Shown here: piece after piece, positions 20,987 through 30,894 of the stretch
Layout of the letters: each line of letters starts with the position of its first letter
How positions within the stretch are numbered: position 1 is the stretch's first letter
Origin: Gammaproteobacteria bacterium
Lineage (GTDB): Bacteria > Pseudomonadota > Gammaproteobacteria > GCA-002705445 > GCA-002716945
Direction: 5' to 3'
DNA length: 64,000 bases
Assembly (NCBI GenBank): GCA_016779485.1
Contig: JADHNN010000005.1
Coordinates: forward strand, 18,246 to 82,245
Notes under the pieces: generated by a model
What the model saw: the letters and a program-made list of their open reading frames with translations, nothing else
Databases searched by the model: none
Told to the model about the DNA's origin: nothing
Position numbers and translations under genes: made by a program

Positions 20987-21713
20987 ATAGCCTTTTCATT
21001 GTTTTTTCATTTGCTAAAAGCATAAAATCATTTGAGTCATTAATTATTATTCCAGACTCTTTAGCCACAAGCATGCAGTCTTGATTTTTTTTAAAATCAT
21101 CATGGCTTAATATATAAAAATCAATAAGTCCTCTTGACAGATATATCAATTCTACAGATAGAGAATTTAAAGATAATATTTTATGAACACTTAAATAATC
21201 AGGCACCTGAATATTATCAGAACAAGCATAAATTAACGTTTCTGATTCATTATTGGATCTTACCTTTCTTTGATTATTCACTGAACCAGATCCTTTCTCA
21301 CTGAATAAGAAAATATCTAAAAATGGGTTTAAAATAAATGTAGATATAATATTTTCTTTATGTGCTACAGATAGTGATAAAGTCCAAAAAGGAAGTTTTC
21401 TACAAAAATTATCATAATCATGGATAAAATTTATCATCCATATGTACGCATCATCTGGATGAACTTTCTTGTTATAAATTATATTAGGATCCTCAAGTCT
21501 TAGCCGGTCTTTATCTTCTGTGTAATTGAACTCAATATAGTCATCTACACCTAATTTATAGTAAGTATTAATATGCTCAACTGCTTTGCTTGTTAATATT
21601 TCTCTAACTGGCATATTTCTCAAAGCATCAGTACTTTTATTAATAAAGAATCTTCTCACTTCTTCTTCAATAAGCTCTCCGGCTGATTTTGCTATGTTGA
21701 GTCTTGGTTGCAT
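20985..21713 (-). CDS. SuhB homolog lacking the inositol-monophosphatase metal site
   Basis: 242 aa. Identity is shown by position (divergent from trmJ-iscR, as suhB in E. coli) and by collinear matches to E. coli SuhB: QPRLNIAKSAGELI at the N-terminus, NFCRKLPFWTLSLSV after the active-site loop, SEKGSGSVNNQRKVR, and SVELIYLSRGLIDFY. The catalytic motif DPLDGTT is replaced by NFIHDYD (residues 95-101), removing both metal-binding aspartates, and the distal WD motif aligns with FK (207-208). Phosphatase activity is therefore very unlikely. E. coli SuhB also acts, independently of catalysis, with NusA in rRNA transcription antitermination; retention for that role is my inference. Confidence 0.8.
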   Translation of the reverse strand: MQPRLNIAKSAGELIEEEVRRFFINKSTDALRNMPVREILTSKAVEHINTYYKLGVDDYIEFNYTEDKDRLRLEDPNIIYNKKVHPDDAYIWMINFIHDYDNFCRKLPFWTLSLSVAHKENIISTFILNPFLDIFLFSEKGSGSVNNQRKVRSNNESETLIYACSDNIQVPDYLSVHKILSLNSLSVELIYLSRGLIDFYILSHDDFKKNQDCMLVAKESGIIINDSNDFMLLANEKTMKRL

Positions 21714-21746
21714 AATAATTTATAGTTAGATAGTGTATACTACATT

Positions 21747-22457
21747 ATGTCACGTAATATTAATATTATTTTAGTTAATACCAGCCATCCCGGAAACATT
21801 GGTTCTACTGCTAGAGCAATGAAGACGATGGGATTGGATCAACTTACTTTAGTAGCCCCTAAAAACTTTCCATCTGATATAGCAAATGCAAAAGCTGTTG
21901 GCTGTGTGGATGTCCTAGAAAAAGCTAGAGTTGAATCGTCTCTAGATGAAGCATTATCTGACTCTAATATTGTTATTGGGTTTTCAGCAAGATATAGAAA
22001 GTCAAATATTCCCTCTCTATCCATGGAACAGCTCATGACTGTATTAAATAAACAAAAAGAACATAAGGCATCAATTGTTTTTGGTAATGAACAATCAGGC
22101 TTATCTAACGATGAACTTAAACTATGCAATTATTTGGTATCAATTCCAACTCATGAGTCATATGCTTCACTTAATCTTGCTTCGGCTGTTCAAATATTTT
22201 CTTATGAATATTTTAAATCGTATAATGTCAAACCTACTATTATACATTCAACCAAACTATCTACTCACTCAAGTAAACTTGTCTTAATTAAGAAATTTTT
22301 ATCTATCATGCAAGATTTAAAAATAATTACAGATAAAAACAGGAATTCACTTACTCAAAATATTCATATCATTTTTAATAAAACAGATTTAACTGAGAAT
22401 GAAGTTAACCTTTATCTTGGAATACTTTCCAATATAGATAAAGCCTTACAAAAATAA
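21747..22457 (+). CDS. trmJ: tRNA (cytidine/uridine-2'-O-)-methyltransferase TrmJ
   Basis: SPOUT-family methyltransferase acting on ribose 32 of tRNA anticodon loops. 236 aa. Motif 1 SHPGNIGSTARAMKTMGL, motif 2 IVFGNEQSGLSNDEL and motif 3 IPTHESYASLNLASAVQIFSYE (knot) are intact. Divergent from the suhB-like gene with a 33-base gap; TATACT at 21736-21741 lies five bases before the ATG, suggesting a leaderless transcript. Upstream neighbour of iscR, the standard gammaproteobacterial arrangement. Confidence 0.94.
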   Translation: MSRNINIILVNTSHPGNIGSTARAMKTMGLDQLTLVAPKNFPSDIANAKAVGCVDVLEKARVESSLDEALSDSNIVIGFSARYRKSNIPSLSMEQLMTVLNKQKEHKASIVFGNEQSGLSNDELKLCNYLVSIPTHESYASLNLASAVQIFSYEYFKSYNVKPTIIHSTKLSTHSSKLVLIKKFLSIMQDLKIITDKNRNSLTQNIHIIFNKTDLTENEVNLYLGILSNIDKALQK

Positions 22458-22481
22458 TAGTTGACTGAACAAGTCAAGTAT
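22457..22481 (+). promoter_or_regulatory. IscR type-1 operator
   Basis: A 25-bp imperfect dyad with half-sites ATAGTTGACT and AGTCAAGTAT. It matches the E. coli type-1 IscR consensus at all but about two central positions. It overlaps the -35 of the iscR promoter, so [2Fe-2S]-IscR would block polymerase: negative autoregulation of the isc operon. Confidence 0.8.
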
Positions 22482-22489
22482 ATGATAAT
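22461..22489 (+). promoter_or_regulatory. iscR promoter (sigma70 type)
   Basis: TTGACT at 22461-22466, a 17-base spacer, and GATAAT at 22484-22489: five of six consensus bases in each. The predicted start falls at or next to the A of the iscR ATG (22496), so the isc mRNA is probably leaderless. Confidence 0.75.
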
Positions 22490-22495
22490 TCATTC

Positions 22496-22942
22496 ATGAA
22501 ATTAAGTACTAAATCTAGATATGCCATAACAGCAATGATTGACTTGGCTCAAAATCAAGATGGAGCAGTGTCACTTAAGGATATATCTGACAGACAGTCA
22601 ATTTCTTTATCGTATTTAGAACAACTATTTTGTAAACTTAAAAACTTTAAAGTAGTGACTAGCAGACGTGGCCCTGGCGGCGGGTACGTTCTTAACAAAA
22701 AATCCAGTGAAATTTCACTTCACGAAATTATCACAGCAGTTGAAGAGAATATGGATCAAACTCAGTGTGGTGGTAGCATGAATTGTAATAAAGATAAGCC
22801 ATGCACAACACATAATGTTTGGACCGGGCTTAACAAAATTATAAGTGATTACATGAAGAATATAACTATTAAAGACGTAATATCTAATCAAGTTATACAT
22901 AGTTTGCATGATGCAAGGGAGAGCGATACTCATGTCAGTTAA
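22496..22942 (+). CDS. iscR: Fe-S cluster regulator IscR
   Basis: Rrf2-family repressor that senses Fe-S status by its own [2Fe-2S] cluster. 148 aa. N-terminal winged helix ([19 protein letters not shown], then [13 protein letters not shown] recognition/wing). Cluster ligands are intact as C-x5-C-x5-C-x2-H ([17 protein letters not shown]). First gene of the isc operon, with a matching type-1 operator over its promoter. The iscS start overlaps its last codons. Confidence 0.97.
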   Translation: MKLSTKSRYAITAMIDLAQNQDGAVSLKDISDRQSISLSYLEQLFCKLKNFKVVTSRRGPGGGYVLNKKSSEISLHEIITAVEENMDQTQCGGSMNCNKDKPCTTHNVWTGLNKIISDYMKNITIKDVISNQVIHSLHDARESDTHVS

Positions 22943-24179
22943 TACAAAAAAAATAAATTCCACCCTCAATATTCCTATTTATTTAGATTATTCCTCAACA
23001 ACTCCAGTAGATAATAGAGTTGCAAAAAAAATGTCAGGGTGCCTAACGCTTGATGGAGCTTTTGGAAATCCTGCATCAAGATCTCATTCGTTTGGATGGG
23101 ATAGCGATCATTTAATTAAAGAGGCAAGAGAAAATGTTTCAAAACTAATTAAATGTGATACTCGAGAAATAGTTTGGACGAGTGGTGCAACAGAATCAAA
23201 TAACCTGGCAATAAAAGGTGCCGCACATTTTTATAAATCAAAAGGAAATCATCTGATAACGCTTACAACAGAGCATAAGGCTGTTCTTGATACAATGAGA
23301 CAACTAGAATTGGAAGGCTATAATGTCACTTATTTAGACCCCGAACCTAATGGACTAGTAGATTTAAAAAAACTAGAAAATGCCATGACAGATCAGACTA
23401 TACTCATCTCAATTATGCATGTTAATAATGAAATTGGCGTTATTCAGGATCTTGAAAGTATAGGGCAAATAACAAAAAGAAAAAAAATATTATTTCATGT
23501 TGATGCAGCACAAAGTCCTGGAAAAGTTGACATTGATGTTAATAAATTTAACGTTGATTTATTATCACTGTCTGCACATAAAGTCTATGGACCAAAAGGT
23601 ATAGGCGCATTATATGTAAGAAGAAAACCTAGAGTAAGATTAGAAGCTCAAATGCATGGAGGAGGCCACGAGAGAGGGTTCAGATCTGGCACCTTACCTA
23701 CACATCAAATCGTTGGCATGGGCGAAGCATTTCGTATTGCGTATGAAGAAATGAAAGATGATAATAAACGCATCAAATTACTTAGAGACAAATTTTGGAA
23801 TCAACTGAAAGATGTCGAGGAAATATACCTTAATGGTGATTTAGAAAATAGAATTCCCGGCAACCTTAATGTCAGTTTTAACTATGTTGAAGGTGAAAGC
23901 TTAATAATGGCTATCAAAGATATAGCGGTCTCATCAGGTTCAGCCTGCACATCTGCAAGTCTGGAACCTAGTTATGTCTTGAGAGCGCTTGGAAGAGACG
24001 ATGAATTAGCACACAGCTCAATAAGAATCACTATTGGAAAGTATACTACGGAAGAGGAAGTTGATTATGCAGTAGACTTACTAAAAAAATCTGTTTCTAA
24101 ACTTCGTGATTTATCACCATTATGGGATATGTATAAAGATGGCATTGATATCAAATCAATCAAATGGAATACACATTAA
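22932..24179 (+). CDS. iscS: Cysteine desulfurase IscS
   Basis: PLP enzyme that mobilises sulfur from cysteine for Fe-S clusters and tRNA thiolation. I prefer the ATG at 22932, behind a GGGAGA Shine-Dalgarno, over the track start at 22908; this gives 415 aa (E. coli 404). Visible: [26 protein letters not shown], the PLP-lysine in [17 protein letters not shown], and the catalytic mobile-loop cysteine in [21 protein letters not shown]. It is followed after three bases by iscA; the iscU expected here is missing. Confidence 0.97.
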   Translation: MSVNTKKINSTLNIPIYLDYSSTTPVDNRVAKKMSGCLTLDGAFGNPASRSHSFGWDSDHLIKEARENVSKLIKCDTREIVWTSGATESNNLAIKGAAHFYKSKGNHLITLTTEHKAVLDTMRQLELEGYNVTYLDPEPNGLVDLKKLENAMTDQTILISIMHVNNEIGVIQDLESIGQITKRKKILFHVDAAQSPGKVDIDVNKFNVDLLSLSAHKVYGPKGIGALYVRRKPRVRLEAQMHGGGHERGFRSGTLPTHQIVGMGEAFRIAYEEMKDDNKRIKLLRDKFWNQLKDVEEIYLNGDLENRIPGNLNVSFNYVEGESLIMAIKDIAVSSGSACTSASLEPSYVLRALGRDDELAHSSIRITIGKYTTEEEVDYAVDLLKKSVSKLRDLSPLWDMYKDGIDIKSIKWNTH

Positions 24180-24182
24180 ATT

Positions 24183-24503
24183 ATGATTAGTGTAACAGAT
24201 AAAGCTGCAGACCATATTAAAAGCCAGTTAAGTCAAAGAGGTAAAGGTATAGGTATAAGACTAGGTGTAAAGACTACTGGATGCTCTGGATTGGCATACG
24301 TCATTGAGTTTGCTGATATTGAAAATGATGATGATAATGTATTTCAAGACAAAGGGATAAAGCTAATAATTAACCCCAAGAGTTATGCTTACCTTAAAGG
24401 TACAGAGGTAGATTTTGCTAAAGAAGGAATCAATGAAGGATTCAAGTTCAATAATCCTAACGTAAAAGATACTTGCGGTTGCGGCGAAAGCTTCAATGTC
24501 TAA
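24183..24503 (+). CDS. iscA: Iron-sulfur assembly protein IscA
   Basis: A-type carrier that receives Fe-S clusters and passes them to apo-proteins. 106 aa. All three ligand cysteines are present: GCSG at ~35 and the C-terminal CGCG. Family signature [16 protein letters not shown] is clear. In this operon it follows iscS directly, where iscU would normally be. Overlaps the hscB start by one base (TAATG). Confidence 0.95.
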   Translation: MISVTDKAADHIKSQLSQRGKGIGIRLGVKTTGCSGLAYVIEFADIENDDDNVFQDKGIKLIINPKSYAYLKGTEVDFAKEGINEGFKFNNPNVKDTCGCGESFNV

Positions 24504-24994
24504 TGTCTGTTCTAAAACTTACTTACTTTGAATTATTTAATATAAATGTAAGTATAACACTTGATTTAAATGAACTTAATAATAAGTATCTAAAACTTCA
24601 AACTAAATTTCACCCAGATAAATATTCAAATTCTTCTGCTGTAGAAAAAACAATGGCTGCTAGAATTTCTACACGTATCAATGATGGTTATAAAATACTT
24701 GGCGATCTTACAACTAGAGTTGACTATATTCTAAAAATCAATAATTTTACTACAGATGAAAATATTACATTTAAAAATAATCAGTTTTTAATTGAGCAGA
24801 TGGAATTAACAGAAATGATAAATAATTCTGATAGAAAGCAATATAATAATATTAAAAAAGAAATCAAAGCTAAGATAGCATCATTGATATTAGATATGAA
24901 AAACAATCTTTCTACTGGAGATTTTGATATACTTTATCAAAATAATTCTATGATCAAATTTTATAAAAAAAATATTAATCAATTAAGTAAATAA
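24503..24994 (+). CDS. hscB: Fe-S co-chaperone HscB
   Basis: J-domain protein that in known systems delivers IscU to HscA. The track start lies inside iscA; the ATG at 24503 gives [13 protein letters not shown] and 163 aa, the usual size. The HPD tripeptide is intact (QTKFHPDKY) in the J domain (~1-75), followed by a three-helix C-terminal domain (~90-163). Retained although iscU is absent from the operon. Confidence 0.93.
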   Translation: MSVLKLTYFELFNINVSITLDLNELNNKYLKLQTKFHPDKYSNSSAVEKTMAARISTRINDGYKILGDLTTRVDYILKINNFTTDENITFKNNQFLIEQMELTEMINNSDRKQYNNIKKEIKAKIASLILDMKNNLSTGDFDILYQNNSMIKFYKKNINQLSK

Positions 24995-24995
24995 C

Positions 24996-26801
24996 ATGGC
25001 TCTTATACAAATATCTGATCCTGATAAATCCGTCGCATTTAATAAAGAATTATCTGTTGGTATAGACTTGGGAACAACACATTCACTGATTGCAAAAAAA
25101 GAGGGAGAAAATCTGGTTTTTTTTAAAGATAATAACAATGTTTTAATACCATCTATCATATCTGATGAAAATGGAAAGCTGACCATTGGTGATTTGAATT
25201 CAAAAAATTCAGTTAAGTCTATCAAAAGATTGATAGGTGTCACATCAAAAGAGCTACATACCATTAATTATGAAGACCTTGAATTAGATTCTAGTGAAGA
25301 TCTTCCTAGAGTCTCTCTAGGAAATAATAAATATAATGCTATAGAACTCTCATCGAAAATACTTTCACATTTGTGTGAAATAGCGCAAAGTCATGAAAAT
25401 ACTTCTGTTAATTCAGCTGTAATAACTGTTCCAGCATACTTTAATGACATGCAACGTCAGGCTACAAAACTTGCTGCTGAAATGGTAGATATTAAAGTAC
25501 TTAGATTGATTAGTGAGCCTACAGCAGCTGCAATTGCTTATGGTATTGATGATAAGAAAACTGGTAATTTTATTGTATATGATCTTGGTGGAGGGACATT
25601 TGACGTATCTATCCTATCCATAGAGAAAGGAATCTTCAAGGTATTATCAACTAAAGGAGATACACATTTAGGTGGTGACGACATTGATAGATTGCTTAAT
25701 AAGTATCTTCTTGATAATTATCCTCATCTAACAAAATTACATAAAACTGAACTATATAATTTATCTAAATTTCTTAAACATGGTTTATCTAATAAGAATA
25801 CAATCACAAATGAAAAACATAATGTTTCCATAGACTTAAATGACTTTAATAAACTTATAAATCCATTAATAGAAAAAACCCTAAAGTTACTTAATGAGGC
25901 TATTATTGAATCTAAGGTTGATATAAACGATATAAAAAATATTATGCTCGTTGGCGGCTCCTCAAGATTAAAGATAATTAAGTCAACACTAAACGAAATA
26001 TATAAAATTAATATTTTAGATTACCTTAACCCTGATACTGTAGTTGCAGAAGGTGCTGCAATCCAAGCAGAGGTATTATCAGGAAACGCTAAAGATGACT
26101 TTCTATTATTAGATGTGTTGCCACTATCTTTAGGTATTGAAACTTATGGTGGATTATCTGAAAAAGTTATCCATAGAAACACACCTATACCATCATCATC
26201 TGAAAAAACATTTACAACTTTTAAAGATGGCCAATCAAAAATGATGATCAATGTGGTTCAGGGAGAAAGAGAAGACATTTCAGAATGTATTTCACTTGCA
26301 CAATTTATATTGTCTGATATTCCACCCCTTGTTGCAGGTGCTGCAAGAATTAAAGTACGATTCCAGGTAGATGCTGATGGACTATTAACGGTATCCGCAA
26401 AGGAGGAAACTTCTGATAAAGAAACAACCATTGAAATAAAACCATCTCATGGTCTTACACCAGAATTAATTCAAAATATGATTTCTACTTCAAATAATAA
26501 GGCTGAAAACGATAAAAATTATAGAGCATTAAAAGAATCAATTGTAGAAGCTGAAAGAGCAATCTATGCAATAGAAGAAGCATTAAAAGTCGATAGTAAT
26601 GATCTGTTGAACCAAACAGAACTAGATTTAATTAATCAAGCCATAGATAATTTACAAGACGCTTTACTCTCAAAAAATATTGATACCATCAAGCTAGCTA
26701 ATGATAATCTTGAAAAGACTTCTGAATTTTATGTAGAAAGAAGAATGAATAATAGTATTAAGTCCATAATTACAGGTAAAGATATTAATGATATAATCTA
26801 G
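24996..26801 (+). CDS. hscA: Fe-S specialised Hsp70 chaperone HscA
   Basis: Hsp70 dedicated to Fe-S assembly; its known client motif is the LPPVK loop of IscU. 601 aa (E. coli 616). Nucleotide-binding domain ~20-380 with [27 protein letters not shown] and [11 protein letters not shown]; substrate-binding domain from ~385 ([17 protein letters not shown]) and helical lid to the end. One base after hscB. Confidence 0.96.
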   Translation: MALIQISDPDKSVAFNKELSVGIDLGTTHSLIAKKEGENLVFFKDNNNVLIPSIISDENGKLTIGDLNSKNSVKSIKRLIGVTSKELHTINYEDLELDSSEDLPRVSLGNNKYNAIELSSKILSHLCEIAQSHENTSVNSAVITVPAYFNDMQRQATKLAAEMVDIKVLRLISEPTAAAIAYGIDDKKTGNFIVYDLGGGTFDVSILSIEKGIFKVLSTKGDTHLGGDDIDRLLNKYLLDNYPHLTKLHKTELYNLSKFLKHGLSNKNTITNEKHNVSIDLNDFNKLINPLIEKTLKLLNEAIIESKVDINDIKNIMLVGGSSRLKIIKSTLNEIYKINILDYLNPDTVVAEGAAIQAEVLSGNAKDDFLLLDVLPLSLGIETYGGLSEKVIHRNTPIPSSSEKTFTTFKDGQSKMMINVVQGEREDISECISLAQFILSDIPPLVAGAARIKVRFQVDADGLLTVSAKEETSDKETTIEIKPSHGLTPELIQNMISTSNNKAENDKNYRALKESIVEAERAIYAIEEALKVDSNDLLNQTELDLINQAIDNLQDALLSKNIDTIKLANDNLEKTSEFYVERRMNNSIKSIITGKDINDII

Positions 26802-26803
26802 AA

Positions 26804-27142
26804 ATGCCAAAGCTAACATTCTTACCTAACCCTGAATTATGTCCAGATGGGATTACTGTCACTGCTAATAAAGGTGATTCGATATGCAAGGTAGCATTAG
26901 AGCATGGAATAAAAATTGAACATGCCTGTGAAATGTCATGCGCATGTACCACTTGCCACATATATATTACTGATGGTTATAACTCACTTGAGCCACCTAC
27001 AGACGACGAGGATGATTATCTTGATAAAGCTTGGGGATTAAGGCCTGAATCTAGATTGAGCTGTCAGGCACAAATAGCCGATGAAGACTTAGTAATAGAG
27101 ATTCCTAAATACACAATTAACCATGCTTCGGAGAATCATTAA
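26804..27142 (+). CDS. fdx: [2Fe-2S] ferredoxin of the isc system
   Basis: Adrenodoxin-type electron donor for Fe-S assembly. 112 aa. Cluster ligands in [10 protein letters not shown] and later LSCQAQ are all present, and the C-terminal end [13 protein letters not shown] is nearly identical to E. coli Fdx. Overlaps iscX by one base. Confidence 0.97.
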   Translation: MPKLTFLPNPELCPDGITVTANKGDSICKVALEHGIKIEHACEMSCACTTCHIYITDGYNSLEPPTDDEDDYLDKAWGLRPESRLSCQAQIADEDLVIEIPKYTINHASENH

Positions 27143-27339
27143 TGTCACTTAAATGGACAGATACATTAGACATCGCAATAAATTTAAGTGAAAAATATCC
27201 GGATATCGACCCTCAATATGTCAGATTCACTGATCTTCATTCGTGGATATTAGAACTAGAAGATTTCGATGATAATCCAGAAAATTCTAATGAAAAAATT
27301 TTAGAAGCCATTCAAATGAGCTGGATAGAGGAGATGTAA
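27142..27339 (+). CDS. iscX: Fe-S assembly protein IscX
   Basis: Small acidic protein that binds IscS and modulates cluster assembly, a suggested iron donor or adaptor. 65 aa, with the conserved [14 protein letters not shown] and final SWIEEM. Last gene of the isc set; ndk begins two bases later. Confidence 0.95.
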   Translation: MSLKWTDTLDIAINLSEKYPDIDPQYVRFTDLHSWILELEDFDDNPENSNEKILEAIQMSWIEEM

Positions 27340-27340
27340 T

Positions 27341-27742
27341 ATGGAAACTACACTAGCACTAATTAAACCTGATGCTGTTCAAAGGAATATAGTAGGGCAG
27401 ATTATAACCATGATTGAGAACGATGGTTTTCTTATAAAGAAAATGAAACTAATGAAAATGTCAGATGAGCTCGCAAAAAAATTCTATTCTGTTCATGAAG
27501 GAAAAGAATTTTTTAGCAAATTAATTAAATATATGACATCCAGTGATATCGTTGCGCTTGTTTTAGTTAAAGAAGATGCAATATCAAGCTATAGAAAATT
27601 AATAGGCGCAACTGACCCTGAGACTGCAGAGGAAAACACTATAAGAAAGTTATTTGCTATAGATAAATCATTTAATTCTGTTCATGGCTCAGATTCTATT
27701 GAGAATGCTCAAAGTGAAATATCTATAATATTTGGTAGCTAA
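27341..27742 (+). CDS. ndk: Nucleoside diphosphate kinase
   Basis: Equilibrates NTP and dNTP pools by a phosphohistidine intermediate. 133 aa, slightly short (E. coli 143). TLALIKPDAVQRN at the N-terminus and the active-site histidine in SVHGSDSIENAQ are present. The rlmN-rodZ-ispG genes that commonly follow are missing; hisS starts directly at the next base. Confidence 0.97.
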   Translation: METTLALIKPDAVQRNIVGQIITMIENDGFLIKKMKLMKMSDELAKKFYSVHEGKEFFSKLIKYMTSSDIVALVLVKEDAISSYRKLIGATDPETAEENTIRKLFAIDKSFNSVHGSDSIENAQSEISIIFGS

Positions 27743-29005
27743 ATGAGTAATCTAATATCAAAAAAAATCAGAGGCTTTAGAGATATTCTTCCCTCTGAAG
27801 CTAATAAATTTATTTTTATAGAAAATATAATAAATAAAATGATGCTTTCTTATAATGCAGAGCAGGTTAGATTACCAGCATTAGAATCACTTAACCTTTT
27901 TAAAAGATCAATTGGAGAAACATCCGATATAGTGACAAAAGAAATGTATTCCTTTGATGATAGGAATGGCGATACGTTGTGCATGATTCCTGAAGGGACA
28001 GCATCATGTTTACGTTTGGCATTGGAAAATAATCTTATCTATGACAGAGGGCCAAAGAAAAAAAGATTATATTATATAGCACCTATGTTTAGACATGAAA
28101 GACCACAAAAGGGAAGATATCGACAGTTTACTCAATTCGGCGTCGAATTTTATGGAGATCAATCATATCATGATGATATTGATTTACTCTTATTTATATC
28201 TAACTTATTCATAAATCTTGATATAAATGATATTAAATTACATTTAAACACCATTGGTTGTAATAATGATAGACAAAGGTATTCTAGTAAATTAATAGAA
28301 TATTTTAGTAGATATGAGAATCACTTCACAGATGAGCAGAAAAAAACTCTATCAAAAAATCCATTGAGATTATTAGATACAAAAGATCCATCACTGCAAG
28401 ATATAGTTTCATCAGCACCAAGCATAGATGATTTTATTAATAAAAATGCTAAACAGAATTTTGATTTAATCAAAAATGAGCTTTCTAATCTGAATATAGC
28501 GTTTGTTCATGATACAAAGCTTGTTCGTGGTCTTGATTATTACAATGATCTTGTTTTCGAATGGAAAACTTCTAGATTAGGATCTCAAGATGCAGTGTGT
28601 GCTGGAGGCAGATATGATCAATTATCATCTATTATTGGAGATAAAGAAATACCTGCGGTTGGCTTTGCCATGGGACTAGATAGAGTGGTCGAGCTTTTTG
28701 AAGATAAAAATACATTTATTAATATTGGATTAGCAAACATATCAAAAAAAAATCATTCTATACACAAGTTAGTGCAATACATAAGAGATCTTGATTGTGA
28801 CTTTAAACTAAAAATTATGGATAAAAATAAAACATTAACTAAACAAATTAAACAAGCAGATAAGGAACAATGTGAGCTTTTAATAATTGTAGGTGACAAT
28901 GAAATAAGTAATAATAGACTTACTGTGAAGCATCTTAGAGCTGAACAAAAAGATAGAAATGTTTCACTAGCTGAAATAAAAGATATTATTTTAGAGAGTA
29001 GTTAA
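27743..29005 (+). CDS. hisS: Histidyl-tRNA synthetase
   Basis: Class II aminoacyl-tRNA synthetase, 420 aa. RGFRDILPSEANKF at the start, motif 2 in APMFRHERPQKGRYRQFTQFG, the histidine-binding LVRGLDYYNDLVFEW, motif 3 PAVGFAMGLDRVVELF, and a C-terminal anticodon-binding domain. No other synthetase-like gene nearby except hisZ at 49.5 kb, a non-catalytic paralog. Confidence 0.97.
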   Translation: MSNLISKKIRGFRDILPSEANKFIFIENIINKMMLSYNAEQVRLPALESLNLFKRSIGETSDIVTKEMYSFDDRNGDTLCMIPEGTASCLRLALENNLIYDRGPKKKRLYYIAPMFRHERPQKGRYRQFTQFGVEFYGDQSYHDDIDLLLFISNLFINLDINDIKLHLNTIGCNNDRQRYSSKLIEYFSRYENHFTDEQKKTLSKNPLRLLDTKDPSLQDIVSSAPSIDDFINKNAKQNFDLIKNELSNLNIAFVHDTKLVRGLDYYNDLVFEWKTSRLGSQDAVCAGGRYDQLSSIIGDKEIPAVGFAMGLDRVVELFEDKNTFINIGLANISKKNHSIHKLVQYIRDLDCDFKLKIMDKNKTLTKQIKQADKEQCELLIIVGDNEISNNRLTVKHLRAEQKDRNVSLAEIKDIILESS

Positions 29006-29022
29006 AAACTTAGGGTATTAGA

Positions 29023-29616
29023 ATGAGCGATGAAGAAAGAGTTGTAAGTTGGCTTGAGGAAAATTATAAAGGCTTATTAATAGGCTTATTTTTAGGTTTA
29101 AGCTTGTTGTATGGATATAAGTTTTTTTTATCTAATCAAAATACATATCAACTTAATCTATCTCGACAATATGATCTAGCTATTAATGACTACAATAGCG
29201 CAGACAATCAATCAATAATTGAGTTCTCTAAAAAACATATTACAGAGAATCCAGATAATATCTACACTATTCTTTCAAGCCTTTATTCTGCCAAGATTAT
29301 GTATACTGATAATAACTACGAACAAGCTCACTTCTACCTGGATCATATAATTAATAATTCATCAGACAATGAAATAACTATGTTAGCTAAATACAGAAAG
29401 GCCAAGATACTGTTTGATGAAAATAAATTTAATGAAGCTCATAAACTTCTTGGCGATAATCCACAAAATTATCAACATGCTGAATTAAAAGGAGACCTAT
29501 ACTATATTCAAAATAACTATTCAAAAGCGTTAAATTTTTACAACATTGTTCTCGAATCTACTATTACTCCTAATGAAAGAAAAAATATTATTCAAAAAAT
29601 AAATCTAATTAAATGA
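29023..29616 (+). CDS. yfgM: YfgM-type TPR membrane protein (ancillary SecYEG translocon subunit)
   Basis: 197 aa. One N-terminal membrane helix (~17-35, GLLIGLFLGLSLLYGYKFF) and a periplasmic TPR-like domain with DNNYEQAHFYLDHI and KFNEAHKLLGDNP repeats. In E. coli YfgM works with PpiD at the translocon. Position hisS-yfgM-bamB-der is the standard order; it overlaps bamB by ATGA. Confidence 0.88.
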   Translation: MSDEERVVSWLEENYKGLLIGLFLGLSLLYGYKFFLSNQNTYQLNLSRQYDLAINDYNSADNQSIIEFSKKHITENPDNIYTILSSLYSAKIMYTDNNYEQAHFYLDHIINNSSDNEITMLAKYRKAKILFDENKFNEAHKLLGDNPQNYQHAELKGDLYYIQNNYSKALNFYNIVLESTITPNERKNIIQKINLIK

Positions 29617-30890
29617 GTCGATATAGATATTCTGCAGTCATAATATTAACTTTATTTTTATCCTCATGTTCGAATTTTCTAACTTGGCATTTAGATAGAG
29701 GTATTCATGCCGCCAGCAATACTGATTCTCAAGAATTACTTACAAGGGAACCGCTTGCTTCAGATTCGAAGAATAATGCACTCACTAACATAAATCTTCA
29801 AATAGATATCATTTACAATAAATCGATTAATTCTGGCATAAGTGGCAATAGCGGTTATCTCCATATGAAAAAAATTAATAATATTCTTTATGTAGTTGAT
29901 ACAGAAGGTATGTTATCCGGTGTTGATTCCAATAATGGTAAAATTTTATGGAGTGTAGATACTAACACTGAAATTAGTTCGGGTTTAAGTATTATAAATG
30001 ACTCAATATGTCTTGGTTCTGCAAATGCAGAACTGCTTTGTTATAAATTAGACTCGGCAGAATCGAATAAATATACTCCTTTAATATCAAGTTTATCTAA
30101 TCTAACATCTTTCTCTGAATATAACCCTGATGTTAAAATACAACTATTGACTGAACTAGCTTCACCAATACAATCAATTAATAATCTTTTACTTCTTAAG
30201 CTAGACAATGATGATTTGTATTTAATAGATCCTGATAACAATGATGTAATCTGGAAATCCGAAAGTCAGAATATACCATTAAGATCCAAGGGTGCGTCTA
30301 GCCCAATGATTATTGATAATAATATAATCATCGCTAGAGACAATGGTTCAGTAGCATCATATAATGCTGTTGATGGTACTCTGAAATGGTTTACTATCAT
30401 ATCTTCTAGATCTGGAAGAAATGACTTGGAGTCACAGCGTGATGCTGAAATGGACCCAATAGTTAGTGATAAAATGCTTTTTTATGGGCATTATCAAGGA
30501 GAGCTAAACGCACTAGATATATCTACTGGAGATATTATTTGGGCGAGTCCATTTTCATTTATTAATGATGTTATTATTAATGAGAATTCTTTGTATGGTT
30601 CAACATCAGATAACCTTATAGTATCTATAGATAAAGCTTCAGGCTTCATTAATTGGAAGGATAGTGTTGATGATTCTATACTTACAGAACCTTTTTTAAT
30701 TAAAGATCTACTGCTTGTGTTCAGTACTACAGGTAAGTTGTATGTTTATGATAAAAATGAAGGAAATAAAATCTTTGAAGATAATCTTGATTTTGATTTG
30801 CATCCACAAACATCCTTTATATTAGATAAGGATAAAGTATACTTTTTTACAGCAGATGGTGATATAGTTCACCTCAAAATTACTATTTAA
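29613..30890 (+). CDS. bamB: Outer membrane protein assembly factor BamB
   Basis: Lipoprotein of the BAM complex, with an eight-blade beta-propeller. 425 aa. Lipobox LFLSSC places the acylated cysteine at residue 19. PQQ-like propeller repeats are visible, e.g. LSGVDSNNGKILWSVD, SYNAVDGTLKWFT and LNALDISTGDIIWASP. ATGA-coupled to yfgM and five bases before der. Confidence 0.93.
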   Translation: MSRYRYSAVIILTLFLSSCSNFLTWHLDRGIHAASNTDSQELLTREPLASDSKNNALTNINLQIDIIYNKSINSGISGNSGYLHMKKINNILYVVDTEGMLSGVDSNNGKILWSVDTNTEISSGLSIINDSICLGSANAELLCYKLDSAESNKYTPLISSLSNLTSFSEYNPDVKIQLLTELASPIQSINNLLLLKLDNDDLYLIDPDNNDVIWKSESQNIPLRSKGASSPMIIDNNIIIARDNGSVASYNAVDGTLKWFTIISSRSGRNDLESQRDAEMDPIVSDKMLFYGHYQGELNALDISTGDIIWASPFSFINDVIINENSLYGSTSDNLIVSIDKASGFINWKDSVDDSILTEPFLIKDLLLVFSTTGKLYVYDKNEGNKIFEDNLDFDLHPQTSFILDKDKVYFFTADGDIVHLKITI

Positions 30891-30894
30891 TCTT

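Noticed and set aside
22075-22287. Plus-strand ORF within trmJ
   Set aside because: Out of frame with the intact SPOUT motifs of trmJ and without a recognisable family.
24473-24502. Longer hscB start inside iscA
   Set aside because: Adds ten residues unrelated to HscB; the ATG overlapping the iscA stop fits the family.
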